NCBI GenBank assembly: GCA_030536555.1
Contig: JAUNPU010000022.1
Location: forward strand, 1-61,750
Reading direction: 5' to 3'
Source of the DNA: Eubacteriales bacterium
Lineage (GTDB): Bacteria > Bacillota > Clostridia > Lachnospirales > Lachnospiraceae
DNA: 61,750 nucleotides
Shown here: piece after piece, positions 36,341-44,750 of the stretch
Layout of the letters: the number at the start of each line of letters is the position of its first letter
Position numbering within the stretch: position 1 is the first letter of the stretch
Notes under the pieces: generated by a model
Told to the model about the DNA's origin: nothing
Databases searched by the model: none
The model's input: only the letters and a program-made list of their open reading frames with translations
Made by a program: the position numbers and the translations under genes

Positions 36341-37636
36341 TTACAGCTGCACGTTCTCTCCTGCCACATACTTTGCGGCAATCTGGCTGATGCCGTCGGT
36401 CAGATAGCAGATTCGCTCCAGCCTCTGCTCCGGTGTCAGCGGACGCGGAGACTTGAAACTGCTGTCATCCAGCACCACCGCATCCAGCTCATAACCTTCC
36501 TCAAAGCTTCCCACCTTTCCGAAGAAGCTTCCGCCTCCTTTCGTCGCCAGATAGAATCCTTCTGCAAAGGTCAGCGGCTTTCTGGTCTCATCCACCAGCC
36601 TCCAGCGAAGCTTTGATACCTGAATGGCATCGGTGATCGCCCGGAATATGGATTCCGTGCTTCCGCCTGCCACATCACTTCCAAGTCCAACCTTCAGCCC
36701 CTTATCCAGATACTCCCGGATCGGCGCAATGCCGGAGGATAAATTGGTGTTGGACTGGGGACAATGGGCCACCCACACCCCCCGCTCCTTCATCAGCTGC
36801 TGCTCCTCCTCACCGGAATGAACACAGTGAGCCATCACCGTGGGACATCCGTCCCCGCCGAACAGTCCGAACTGATCGTATGCATCCCCGTAGAACTTGG
36901 AATCCGGGCAAAGTTCCTTCACCCATCCAATCTCTCCAAAGTTCTCCGACAGATGGGACTGTACCGGAAGCCGGTATTCGGTCTGAATCCTCTTCAACTC
37001 CCGCATCAGCTCATCGGTACAGCTTGGGATAAACCGCGGTGTCAGAATCGGCTCCACGTGGGTCCACTGTCCGGATGCCCGCTTCTCAGCCACCTCACGC
37101 AGCCATACCTTCGTGTCCTCCGCGGATTCCTTCGCATCCCGCTCCCGCAGGATATCCGGGCTGTTCCGGTCCATGTTGACCTTGCCAACCATGGCACGGA
37201 TGCCTGTCTGCTCCAGCTTCTCCATCAGAAGCTCCGTTGCCTCCCGGTGCAGGGTGCCGAAAATGCACGCCCGCGTGGTCGCTCCCCGCTTCATGTTCTC
37301 CGCGAAGATGGTGTACGCCCGGTCTGCATAATCCAGATCCCCGTAGCGTGCTTCCTCCGGAAATGTCTCCTGATTCAGCCAGTCCAGCAGCTCCAAGTCC
37401 ATGCCCGTACCCCGAAATGTGTACTGAGGTGCGTGCATGTGCAGATCGCTCATCCCCGGTATGATCAGCCGGTTCCCGTAGTCCCGGACTTCACAATCCG
37501 CCCAGTCCCCCGGAAGCTTTTCCACCACGCCGCGGCTGACTCCATCCTCACAGAGCAGATATCCCTGTTCCAGAACCTTAAGCTCCTGCAGGGATGCACT
37601 GTAACAGATGGTTCCTTTCAGCGCAAAACGCTTCAT
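36341..37636 (-). CDS. guaD: Guanine deaminase
   Basis: A 431-aa amidohydrolase converting guanine to xanthine and ammonia. Zinc ligands are visible in SDLHMHAPQY (about residue 66), in VQSHLSEN, in MAHCVHSG and in GLGSDVAGGS. AAAGGAG precedes the ATG. It is the first gene after the purine riboswitch. Its position fits an operon that uses surplus purines as a nitrogen source. Confidence 0.95.
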   Translation of the reverse strand: MKRFALKGTICYSASLQELKVLEQGYLLCEDGVSRGVVEKLPGDWADCEVRDYGNRLIIPGMSDLHMHAPQYTFRGTGMDLELLDWLNQETFPEEARYGDLDYADRAYTIFAENMKRGATTRACIFGTLHREATELLMEKLEQTGIRAMVGKVNMDRNSPDILRERDAKESAEDTKVWLREVAEKRASGQWTHVEPILTPRFIPSCTDELMRELKRIQTEYRLPVQSHLSENFGEIGWVKELCPDSKFYGDAYDQFGLFGGDGCPTVMAHCVHSGEEEQQLMKERGVWVAHCPQSNTNLSSGIAPIREYLDKGLKVGLGSDVAGGSTESIFRAITDAIQVSKLRWRLVDETRKPLTFAEGFYLATKGGGSFFGKVGSFEEGYELDAVVLDDSSFKSPRPLTPEQRLERICYLTDGISQIAAKYVAGENVQL

Positions 37637-37720
37637 CTCTTCCTCTCCTTTCCTCTTGTGCAGCTGCCATGCAGCCGGTTTTCAGTCCGTGCTCCGGACT
37701 CACGACTTCGGAAAATCAGG

Positions 37721-37800
37721 AAAATAAAAAAACTACCGAAGCGCCCCGTCCCCACAGGAAAATCCCTGTGAAAACTTATAGGCAACTATTTACGGTAGTT
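37721..37800 (-). terminator. Riboswitch-controlled terminator in the guaD leader
   Basis: On the minus strand AACTACCG (37793-37800) is perfectly complementary to CGGTAGTT (37731-37738), which is followed by a T-rich run (37721-37730). The first arm is also the 5' arm of aptamer helix P3. Between them lies a small CACAGG/CCTGTG hairpin. Folding of the aptamer would therefore prevent the terminator, giving a ligand-ON switch. The stem is short for its ~54-nt enclosed segment, so this needs a folding calculation. Confidence 0.6.
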
Positions 37801-37836
37801 GGTAGAAACGCTCAACCAATTATGAGCATATATAAG
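37775..37836 (-). ncRNA. Purine riboswitch aptamer (guanine class, variant core)
   Basis: On the minus strand P1 is CTTATA/TATAAG, P2 is GCTCA/TGAGC with the L2 sequence TAATTGG, J2/3 is the highly conserved GTTTCTACC, and P3 is AACTA/TAGTT with loop CCGTAAA. These are the hallmarks of the purine riboswitch. J3/1 is GCC, so the specificity base (position 74) is C, as in guanine/hypoxanthine aptamers. The usual A at position 73 is C here and J1/2 looks short, so it is a variant. It precedes guaD-ade-permease. Confidence 0.88.
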
Positions 37837-37879
37837 TTTCGCAATGTAAATCAAGCACAAACTATGTATCACTGCTTAT

Positions 37880-37908
37880 ACCATAGCATAATGTACCAAA
37901 ACTGTCAA
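37880..37908 (-). promoter_or_regulatory. Promoter of the guaD-ade-purine permease operon
   Basis: On the minus strand TTGACA (37903-37908), a 17-bp spacer and TATGGT (37880-37885). Transcription would begin near 37873, giving a leader of about 235 bases that holds the riboswitch. Confidence 0.7.
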
Positions 37909-37924
37909 CCATTGCGGCAACTTT

Positions 37925-38176
37925 TTAGATAAATCGATAAATAATCAGTGCAATCGCCACACCGATGATGCTTGCCATGGTGATCTTGATGGACAGCCCG
38001 AAGGTGATCACCAGCACGCCGAAGTTCAGAATCAGCGGCGAATCCAGCCCGAAGGACTGGCCGAAATTCAGCCAGCGCAGCCATGAGATTCCCTCTGCCA
38101 GACTTCCCAGGAAACCGCCCAGCACGATTCCTGACAACAATAACAACAATAATATCCAGAAATTCCTGTTCCTCAT
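37925..38176 (-). CDS. DUF4321 family membrane protein
   Basis: An 83-aa protein with two hydrophobic helices separated by a short polar stretch (LLLLLLSGIVLGGFLGSL near the start; ASIIGVAIALIIYRF at the end). It matches the DUF4321 family of Clostridia, function unknown. It begins 15 bp after bioY and is probably co-transcribed with it. Confidence 0.85.
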   Translation of the reverse strand: MRNRNFWILLLLLLSGIVLGGFLGSLAEGISWLRWLNFGQSFGLDSPLILNFGVLVITFGLSIKITMASIIGVAIALIIYRFI

Positions 38177-38191
38177 CTCATTCCTCTTCCC

Positions 38192-38773
38192 CTAATCCAG
38201 AATCTGTGAAATCACCGGACGCAGCTGCCCTGCCAGAATCACAGCAAGAATGCACAGCAGATAATCCGGCACCATGGTAGGCAGACAGTAAATCATAAAA
38301 ATCGCTCCCCAGCCCACCGTATTCGGTGTCACGACCACCACATGGGTAATAAAGTAAAAATACAGGATTCCCATGCCATAATACAGCACATATCCAACTG
38401 TCGCCGCCAGAAGACATACCACGACTCTCGAAGACCGGAACAGCTCACACACCGCTCCGATGGCATATGCCGCCAGCGCAAATCCCAGCAGAAATCCAAA
38501 GGTCGGCCGGATCAGATAAGCCGGACCTCCCCCGCGGGCAAACACCGGAAACCCTGCCAGACCGATGAGCAGATAGGTCATCACACTACGAAATGCCCGC
38601 CTGCCTCCTAACAACAGTCCTGCCAGCAGCACGAACAGCCACTGCAACGTAAAATTCATGGTGTCCCCGCCTACCGGAATCACAATCTTAATAAACGCTC
38701 CAACGGCAATCAAAGCCGAAAATAAGCCGCAGACCGCTATATCCCTGGTCAGTCCCCGTCTTCTAACTGCCAT
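38192..38773 (-). CDS. bioY: Biotin transporter BioY
   Basis: A ~193-aa membrane protein, the S component of a biotin ECF transporter, with six hydrophobic segments and the BioY pattern GGRRAFRSVMTYLLIGLAGFPVFARGGG. I favour the ATG at 38773 (MAVRRRG...), since the preceding in-frame 20 codons look non-native, although the ribosome site AGGGAAG is weak. The energising EcfA/EcfT genes are not in the window. Confidence 0.92.
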   Translation of the reverse strand: MAVRRRGLTRDIAVCGLFSALIAVGAFIKIVIPVGGDTMNFTLQWLFVLLAGLLLGGRRAFRSVMTYLLIGLAGFPVFARGGGPAYLIRPTFGFLLGFALAAYAIGAVCELFRSSRVVVCLLAATVGYVLYYGMGILYFYFITHVVVVTPNTVGWGAIFMIYCLPTMVPDYLLCILAVILAGQLRPVISQILD

Positions 38774-38843
38774 CTTACTTCCCTGTCTCACTTGAATTGA
38801 TTCCCTTCTTCCTGTGCATGCCTGTGGCAGCAAACTATGGCTA

Positions 38844-39356
38844 TTATACTCTCTTTGGCGAAATCACACAAGCAGTTTCTGCTATCACCTGATACTCCCT
38901 GAAAAGCTCCTCATCCTTCATCCGGCAGTTCGCCGGGCTGGTGGACGGAAGCCCGATGCAGGGAACTCTGCAGACCGGCTCGCAGTATTTCCGGTACAGT
39001 GCCGTCGCCTTGGTCCCGGTGGTAAAGACAGCTCTGATATCCGCCTGACTCAAAATCACATTCATATCATTGGGCACCACATCCCGGATGCTTGCGTCCT
39101 CCGCCCCGTGAATGCTGCAGCTTGCCAGCACGTCCCACAGCGCCACATGATTACGCAGCGCCAGAAACTTCTTCTCCTCGATGGTCTCCGGAACCGGCTC
39201 ACCAAACACCTGCGCCAGCACCTTCCAGAACCGGTTTCTGGGGTGCCCGTAGTAGAAGCCCTGCTCTCTGGACTTAGGGGAGGGGATGGTTCCCAGAATC
39301 AGAATCTTTGAATTCTTATCAAACAGCGGTAGAAATTCATGTGTGACTGTCTCCAT
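38844..39356 (-). CDS. DNA-deoxyinosine glycosylase (uracil-DNA glycosylase superfamily)
   Basis: A 170-aa protein with motif 1 LILGTIPSPKSREQGFYYGHPRNRFW (first third) and motif 2 LPSTSPAN (near residue 143), the pattern of the hypoxanthine/deoxyinosine DNA glycosylase group. It removes deaminated bases from DNA. It is a single gene by context. Confidence 0.9.
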   Translation of the reverse strand: METVTHEFLPLFDKNSKILILGTIPSPKSREQGFYYGHPRNRFWKVLAQVFGEPVPETIEEKKFLALRNHVALWDVLASCSIHGAEDASIRDVVPNDMNVILSQADIRAVFTTGTKATALYRKYCEPVCRVPCIGLPSTSPANCRMKDEELFREYQVIAETACVISPKRV

Positions 39357-39464
39357 GGTTTTCTCCTTTTCCGTGCTATGTCTTACCGTATATCAGCATA
39401 AGTGTACCATACAAAGAGCCACTGCACAAGCAGGGGGCTTTCTGCCGGGCTGGAAATCTCTCCA

Positions 39465-39493
39465 TAGACAATTCCCCTCCCATCCGCTATAAT
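39465..39493 (+). promoter_or_regulatory. Promoter of the C_GCAxxG_C_C gene
   Basis: TAGACA (39465-39470), 17-bp spacer and TATAAT (39488-39493), about 35 bases before the start codon at 39528; AAGGAG precedes that codon. Confidence 0.78.
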
Positions 39494-39527
39494 CAAACTA
39501 ATTTATACAAAAGATAAGGAGCTCACC

Positions 39528-40016
39528 ATGAATACATTTTCATCAGATATCAACCACAAAGATCTCGCCCGCGCCTGCTTTTTAGAAGGCTACAACTGCT
39601 CCCAGTCCGTACTTCTGGCGTTTCATGAAGAGCTGGGGCTGGAAAAAGAATACGCCGCCCGCATGGCGTCTTCCTTCGGAGGCGGCATGGGACGGCTTCG
39701 TGAGGTCTGCGGCGCAGTCAGCGGCATGTTCCTGGCAGCAGGACTGCTCTACGGCTACAGCGACCCGAAGGATCAGGAGGGGAAGAAGGCACACTATGCG
39801 CTGATTCAGGAACTTGCAGCCCGTTTCCGGGAACAGAATGGCAGTATCGTCTGCCGGGAGCTGCTGGGGCTGGATCACAAATCTGACGAACCGACTCCAG
39901 CTGCCCGCACCAGTGAATACTACAAGAAGCGCCCCTGCGCCGATCTGGTTGCCGATGCCGCAGAGATTCTGGAAGGCTATCTGCAGGAGCATCCGCTCCC
40001 CACACAGCGCCCGTAA
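39528..40016 (+). CDS. C_GCAxxG_C_C family redox protein
   Basis: A 162-aa protein of the C_GCAxxG_C_C family. The family cysteines are Cys in EGYNCSQS, in EVCGAVSG, in SIVCRELLG and in RPCADLV. Members are thought to be redox-active and possibly metal-binding. It is transcribed alone from its own promoter, converging on the end of the exopolysaccharide operon with 42 bp between. Confidence 0.9.
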   Translation: MNTFSSDINHKDLARACFLEGYNCSQSVLLAFHEELGLEKEYAARMASSFGGGMGRLREVCGAVSGMFLAAGLLYGYSDPKDQEGKKAHYALIQELAARFREQNGSIVCRELLGLDHKSDEPTPAARTSEYYKKRPCADLVADAAEILEGYLQEHPLPTQRP

Positions 40017-40058
40017 GCTGCCGCAGCGCCGCAGACCGCCGCAGCATCCGCTTTCCGT

Positions 40059-41513
40059 CTAGTCAAACAGCACCGTCCTGCCCTGGTTTCGTTCAGCCTT
40101 CATGGCAAGGCGCACCGCATCTTTTCCGGTCATGGGATCGACAATTCCAATCAGAATCCTCTGTCCCGCCCGGCACTTTTTCGTCAGATCGTCGGATTCC
40201 AGTCTGGTCTCTGTCCGGATCACATGTCCGGGCAGAAGCTCCGGCAGCTGCAGCGATACCCGCCTTGTCTCCGTGATCTGACCATTCTTATCTTCCACGT
40301 AGACCTGCACCTGCCAGTTCTGGCAGAACGGGGCTGCGCCGTCATTTTCCCAGGTCAGTGTCAGGACTGCGCCGTCGCCGTCCTGTCTCAGGGCTGCTTT
40401 CGAGATTCTCAGGCGATATCCCATATTTTCCAGTACGGACCAGTATCCTTCTGCGTAGGTCTCATCCGCCGTCTTCGGTCCCAGAAAGGTTACATGGGAC
40501 TGTTTTAACAGCCTCAGCGTCTCATCCAGCCGTGTATCCAGCATCTGCTTCATCGACAGGGAGCTGGTAAATTCACCGCCTACAGGAGCGGTCTTCCAGC
40601 ACTCCTTCATCGGCTGAAGCGCCCCCTGCTCCCGGGTCTGCTCAAAATCGCCCCCGTGCCTGATCCAGTTCAGCCATTCCTCCGTGCTGTCCGTATCCCC
40701 CGTCATATCATTGTAGAGACCAAGCCCATATCTGGCTGCCGGAGTAAAGGGTCTCCGCATCAGCACCTTTGCATGGGGAAATGCTTCCAGCCAGGGCGTC
40801 ACATACTGCTCCCGCACCGCTTCCCCCGGAAGCCGCCGGATTCCGGCATGATAGTTCACATGCCATTCGCCCCAGTGGCCCAGGCTGCCCAGCTCCACAA
40901 AGCTTACCAGCCCGTCCTGCCCCAGCTTCTCTCCCATGGCTCTGACTGCCTTTTCGTGATACCGAATCAAGGTCGCATTGCTGTAATCCGGGGAAAAACC
41001 GCAGCCATATTCCATATCATACCAGTCTCCCTGCTCCCCGGTCTTTTCATAAAGCCAGTCCGGGATATCCATGTGGGCTTCTTCACCCGGAAGGTCGCAC
41101 AGGAAGCGCAGCACCACATGTTTTCCCTCGCGCTTCCACCGGTCCAGCTGATTCTCACGCCAGATGGTCTCCCAGTCGAAGACTCCTTCCTCCGGTTCCA
41201 GCTCCCGCCAGGTAATGTCCACATACAACAGCGACACATCGTCCCCCACCTCTTTCTTCCAGGCGCAGGGTGCATACCCCATCAGCGGATTGCCGAAGAT
41301 TTCTTTCTCCGGCGCATACGTTTTCCTGTTTCTTCCGGTCAGCCACATTCCTGCGATCTTCCCCCCTGTCAGCACATGTCCTGTCTCTCTCGTCCCTGCA
41401 TCCTCCGCCACCGCCGCTGTCTGCGTCTGTATCACCAAAAACAGAATAACCAGCAGCAGTACACGCAGACCGCCTGGGCGTCCGGCTTTTTTCCTGCCTC
41501 CGCCATCATCCAT
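40059..41513 (-). CDS. DUF4832/DUF4874 family exported protein
   Basis: A 484-aa protein with an N-terminal hydrophobic export signal (about residues 17-38, LRVLLLVILFLVIQTQTAAVA). Then comes a TIM-barrel-like DUF4874/DUF4832 region with DITWRELEPEEGVFDWE, reminiscent of glycoside hydrolase folds. The C-terminal ~110 residues are a beta-sandwich-like domain. A role in processing or binding the exopolysaccharide outside the cell is likely but unproven. The start overlaps the DUF4956 gene by 8 bp, so it is the last gene of the operon. Confidence 0.85.
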   Translation of the reverse strand: MDDGGGRKKAGRPGGLRVLLLVILFLVIQTQTAAVAEDAGTRETGHVLTGGKIAGMWLTGRNRKTYAPEKEIFGNPLMGYAPCAWKKEVGDDVSLLYVDITWRELEPEEGVFDWETIWRENQLDRWKREGKHVVLRFLCDLPGEEAHMDIPDWLYEKTGEQGDWYDMEYGCGFSPDYSNATLIRYHEKAVRAMGEKLGQDGLVSFVELGSLGHWGEWHVNYHAGIRRLPGEAVREQYVTPWLEAFPHAKVLMRRPFTPAARYGLGLYNDMTGDTDSTEEWLNWIRHGGDFEQTREQGALQPMKECWKTAPVGGEFTSSLSMKQMLDTRLDETLRLLKQSHVTFLGPKTADETYAEGYWSVLENMGYRLRISKAALRQDGDGAVLTLTWENDGAAPFCQNWQVQVYVEDKNGQITETRRVSLQLPELLPGHVIRTETRLESDDLTKKCRAGQRILIGIVDPMTGKDAVRLAMKAERNQGRTVLFD

Positions 41514-42177
41514 GGTATTCCCCGTTATACTGGATCAGAGTAATATCCTCCACCTGCTCCAGACTGCGGATGGTCTCCATGAAGGTCATATCATTCTTCC
41601 GGCAGAACAGCTCCACCGCCATTTCCACCTGTTCCCGGCGCATGGTCTTGGACTTGATAAAGTACTTCCGCTTTCCGAATGCCTGGATGATCCTGTCCCC
41701 GGTCTCATCCCCCTGATAGTGGATGACAGCAATGTAGATCTGCCCGCTCTGCTGCTTATGATAGAACAGCAGGATCATCAGAATCAGCACCACCGCCGCA
41801 ATCAGCGCCAGCAGATACATGCCCGCCCCGGTGGTGATTCCCGTGGTGATGGCCCAGAACAGATACAGAAGATCCATGGGATCCTTCACCGCAGTCCGGT
41901 AACGGACGATGGACAGCGCACCGACCATACCAAGAGAGATGACCACATTGGTACTGATTGCCAGCGTCACCATGCAGGTCAGGACCGTCATGCCCACCAG
42001 AGTCACCGCAAAGCTTCTGGAGAAGACCACGCCCGTATAGAACCTCTGATATACCAGATAGATCAGGCTTCCCAGCAGCAGCGCAATGGCAAGTGCCACG
42101 ATCAGTCTGGGAACATCATAGGACGCATACTTTCCAGACTCCAGCACTGATTTTTTGATTACATCTTTCACACTCAT
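41506..42177 (-). CDS. DUF4956 family membrane protein
   Basis: A 223-aa protein with about four N-terminal transmembrane helices (to about residue 145) and a cytoplasmic ~75-residue ferredoxin-like tail. The SLGMVGALSIVRYRTAVKDP segment is the DUF4956 signature. The family is often encoded beside VTC-type polymerase domains and CotH-kinase proteins, as here. Function unknown. AAAGGA precedes its ATG. Confidence 0.9.
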   Translation of the reverse strand: MSVKDVIKKSVLESGKYASYDVPRLIVALAIALLLGSLIYLVYQRFYTGVVFSRSFAVTLVGMTVLTCMVTLAISTNVVISLGMVGALSIVRYRTAVKDPMDLLYLFWAITTGITTGAGMYLLALIAAVVLILMILLFYHKQQSGQIYIAVIHYQGDETGDRIIQAFGKRKYFIKSKTMRREQVEMAVELFCRKNDMTFMETIRSLEQVEDITLIQYNGEYHG

Positions 42178-42207
42178 TTTCTTTTTCCTTTCCTCACTGC
42201 CTGATTC

Positions 42208-42936
42208 TTATTCCTGCCAGTATTCAAATCCATGCAGGTATCTGGTCTTATCACAGCACAGTACATACTTTGACACTGCCGTAAATTCTGAAGCCGACGG
42301 CGGAAGCAGGTTCCGCACCAGCTGCGGCAGCATCTGGGTAAACTTCGCCTCCATAACCAGCTTCCCCGGCTCCAGCACCGGCAGGGTGGGCAGTGTCGGA
42401 TCAAACAGATCAAAGCTTCCCACTGCCGCCCGCACATCCGAGTCAAAGGTGATCCGCACCGTCCCCGCATCCATGATCCAGGGTTCCCGCTCATAATCCA
42501 CGATTACCCGGGGGCGCATCATATTGCAGACACATTCCACATAGAATTCCCTGCACAGGGAATGGGGACTGTTCAGCAAAAATTCATACCTACCATCCAG
42601 GATCTGCTCCACCTCCCCCCGGGTCAGCGGCGCATCCTCCTTGCAGATATAGCTGCCGAACTTCTTCTTCCGCTCCAGCTTAATACTGCTGTCACCAAAG
42701 TCGTAGATGCGGATCCGATACTTTTTACGCATCAGAACTCCCGCTTCCTTTTCCTCGTAAGCACTGTTCCAGTAATCATCAAAATACAGGCTTCGAATGG
42801 TATAGCCCCCATGCGTTGCATGAGGATCCAGCCTGAGCACCGGTTCAAGGCGCAGATGAAGCAGTTCCTTCTCCGCGGTGTTGATCAGATATTTCCACTC
42901 ATTGCGAAAATGTCCGCCGCTCTCCCTACTCCTCAT
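42208..42936 (-). CDS. VTC-domain (polyphosphate polymerase-like) protein
   Basis: A ~242-aa tunnel-fold protein of the VTC4 catalytic-domain type. Key basic and acidic residues lie in FRNEWKYLIN, SLYFDD, RKKYRIRIYD, SIKLERKKK and VMEAKFTQMLP. The start at 42936 overlaps the cotH stop by 11 bp and follows GGAGAGG. In yeast this fold makes polyphosphate; in bacterial clusters with CotH and DUF4956 its product is not established. Confidence 0.88.
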   Translation of the reverse strand: MRSRESGGHFRNEWKYLINTAEKELLHLRLEPVLRLDPHATHGGYTIRSLYFDDYWNSAYEEKEAGVLMRKKYRIRIYDFGDSSIKLERKKKFGSYICKEDAPLTRGEVEQILDGRYEFLLNSPHSLCREFYVECVCNMMRPRVIVDYEREPWIMDAGTVRITFDSDVRAAVGSFDLFDPTLPTLPVLEPGKLVMEAKFTQMLPQLVRNLLPPSASEFTAVSKYVLCCDKTRYLHGFEYWQE

Positions 42937-44746
42937 AGACATCCTCTCCAATCGTTCCATCGGTCTGCACATAAAAGCACCGCATACCAAAATGCTTCCC
43001 TGCGTCGGTCACATAATAGTCAAAGGCGTCCTGGCTCTCGCCGGAGGCATTGGTCGCCCGGATTCGTACAAAGTACTGTCCCGGCTCCGGCAGCGCAGTC
43101 CTTGCTTCCGGTATCACGATGCCGTCCTGCCGGTCGATCACATCGGTAAAGGCATAGTCCCTGGCAAATTCCACACGGTAGGTCAGATTCTCCGCATCCA
43201 GATCATAGGCCGGATCCCAGCGGACCACCAGCTCTCCCTGCTCCACATACGGCACACCGATATAAAACGGCATGGGCTTTTCCAGACTCTGCCGGTACAT
43301 CTGATAATTCTCCTCCACTTCCCCAGGAATCCCGTCTGCAAGCTGTGCATAGTCGTCTCTCGTCAGCCCCAGATGCATCATGTCCGGCATGGCAAAGGCA
43401 TAAGGCAGCACCACCTGTCGGTAGCCGTCGATCATACCGGAAATCCTCTGAGGATTCAGGTAGCCCTTCATTTCCAGAATCACCGCATCCAGCTCCGCCC
43501 GGAAGGTCTTCGACTTCAGACACCTCTGAAACAGCACATTGCCCCAGTAGTTGCTGATTCCGCACTCCCAGCTTCCCTTGCCTGTAAATCCTTTCAGCCG
43601 GTACTCCTCGTTCATAAAAGAGCCGTCGCAGTCCCAGGTCAGGATATACCAGGTATTGGAATTCTGGGGACTGTACAGATACATGTTCCGGCTCTGGGTA
43701 TCCACATTGCCGGTCAGGATCTGAAATGCCATCCAGTACATCAGATTCTCCCGGTCAAAGTACTCATCCAGCAGCTTATCTGTGGGAATGCTGTTGTCAT
43801 TGACCGCATCCAGCATCTCGATCAGCTTCCTGTGGTCCCGGTTTCCCTTGATCTCCAGAAGCTTCTCAAATGCCTTTTCGTCAAATGCCGGATCATCCTC
43901 CGTGCGGATCACATCTTCATTCCGATAAAACTCAAAGAAATTCACCTTGTAGAGCTGTCCGTTGGAATCCAGACCATGAGCCTTCATACCGGTCTTATTG
44001 AGCTGCTCCACCTGAGTGTACAGCCCGTAATCTTCAAATACGCTCGGCTCATCCCCCGTATCATCCCGGACGTACAGATGTACAAACTGGGTCCTCAGTC
44101 CCATCATCTGGGGGATTCCTTCAATCAGATCAAACGCCAGCTTATTGCGAAATCGCATGCCGTCTGTCTGGTGCTTGTTCAGATTGATGGTGCGCTGTCC
44201 CCGCCAGGTCCCCTTGTTCTTCTTCAACTCGATCTTGTAGTTCTTCTGCTGATTCCGGCTGGATGTCTGTCCGCGGACCTGCACAGTGGCATTGGGGGTA
44301 CTCTCCCCGTATCCCACCTCCTGCGGCAACGGTCCCTGCTCGTCCCCCACCTGCAGAAGTCCCGCTGTCTGATAGCGGTCAACACCCATCGCATCGTAGT
44401 CGTATGTCGAATAGCTGTTGATTTCCTCCCAGGTGTGGTCTGTGTGTTCCGCGGCATTCCCCCGGCTCACCGTCAGATACATGGTCACCACGCTGGTATT
44501 CTCCTGCCCTTCATACAGCAGATCCTTATCTCTGAGATGAATCTGATTGATGTCGATTCTGGGCTTTCTCTCCAGGCTTCCCGCACCGTCCTCTCCTGCC
44601 GGAGCTTCCTTCCCGCTCCCTGCCGCTGCCCTGTCCGCAGCTGTACCTGCCTGACCGTCCCTGTATTCTGCGCTGCAGCCTGCACAGGCAAGCGCCAGTG
44701 CCAGAAGCACCCCTGACAGCCAGAACCCTCTCTGTATTCTCATCAT
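42926..44746 (-). CDS. CotH-kinase family lipoprotein
   Basis: A ~606-aa protein. I start it at 44746, 5 bp after the pelG stop, behind GAGGAG. The N terminus is a lipoprotein signal with lipobox ALACAGC. The CotH kinase domain follows, with VQVRGQTSSRNQQKNYKIELKK, NKLAFDL and the metal/ATP-binding WDCDGSF. The C terminus has a fibronectin-like ~100-residue region. CotH proteins phosphorylate proteins in Bacillus spore coats; here the position after pelG suggests that it modifies a surface or polymer component. Confidence 0.88.
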   Translation of the reverse strand: MMRIQRGFWLSGVLLALALACAGCSAEYRDGQAGTAADRAAAGSGKEAPAGEDGAGSLERKPRIDINQIHLRDKDLLYEGQENTSVVTMYLTVSRGNAAEHTDHTWEEINSYSTYDYDAMGVDRYQTAGLLQVGDEQGPLPQEVGYGESTPNATVQVRGQTSSRNQQKNYKIELKKNKGTWRGQRTINLNKHQTDGMRFRNKLAFDLIEGIPQMMGLRTQFVHLYVRDDTGDEPSVFEDYGLYTQVEQLNKTGMKAHGLDSNGQLYKVNFFEFYRNEDVIRTEDDPAFDEKAFEKLLEIKGNRDHRKLIEMLDAVNDNSIPTDKLLDEYFDRENLMYWMAFQILTGNVDTQSRNMYLYSPQNSNTWYILTWDCDGSFMNEEYRLKGFTGKGSWECGISNYWGNVLFQRCLKSKTFRAELDAVILEMKGYLNPQRISGMIDGYRQVVLPYAFAMPDMMHLGLTRDDYAQLADGIPGEVEENYQMYRQSLEKPMPFYIGVPYVEQGELVVRWDPAYDLDAENLTYRVEFARDYAFTDVIDRQDGIVIPEARTALPEPGQYFVRIRATNASGESQDAFDYYVTDAGKHFGMRCFYVQTDGTIGEDVYEE

Positions 44747-44750
44747 GTTA

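Noticed and set aside
37684..37700. AGTCCG/CGGACT hairpin in the guaD leader as the riboswitch terminator
   Set aside because: No T-run follows it; the CGGTAGTT-T7 arm further upstream in the leader is a better terminator candidate.
42878..44716. 612-codon plus-strand frame opposite the CotH gene
   Set aside because: Composition (many His, Leu, Ile, Gln) is typical of an antisense frame; the CotH protein on the other strand is clearly real.
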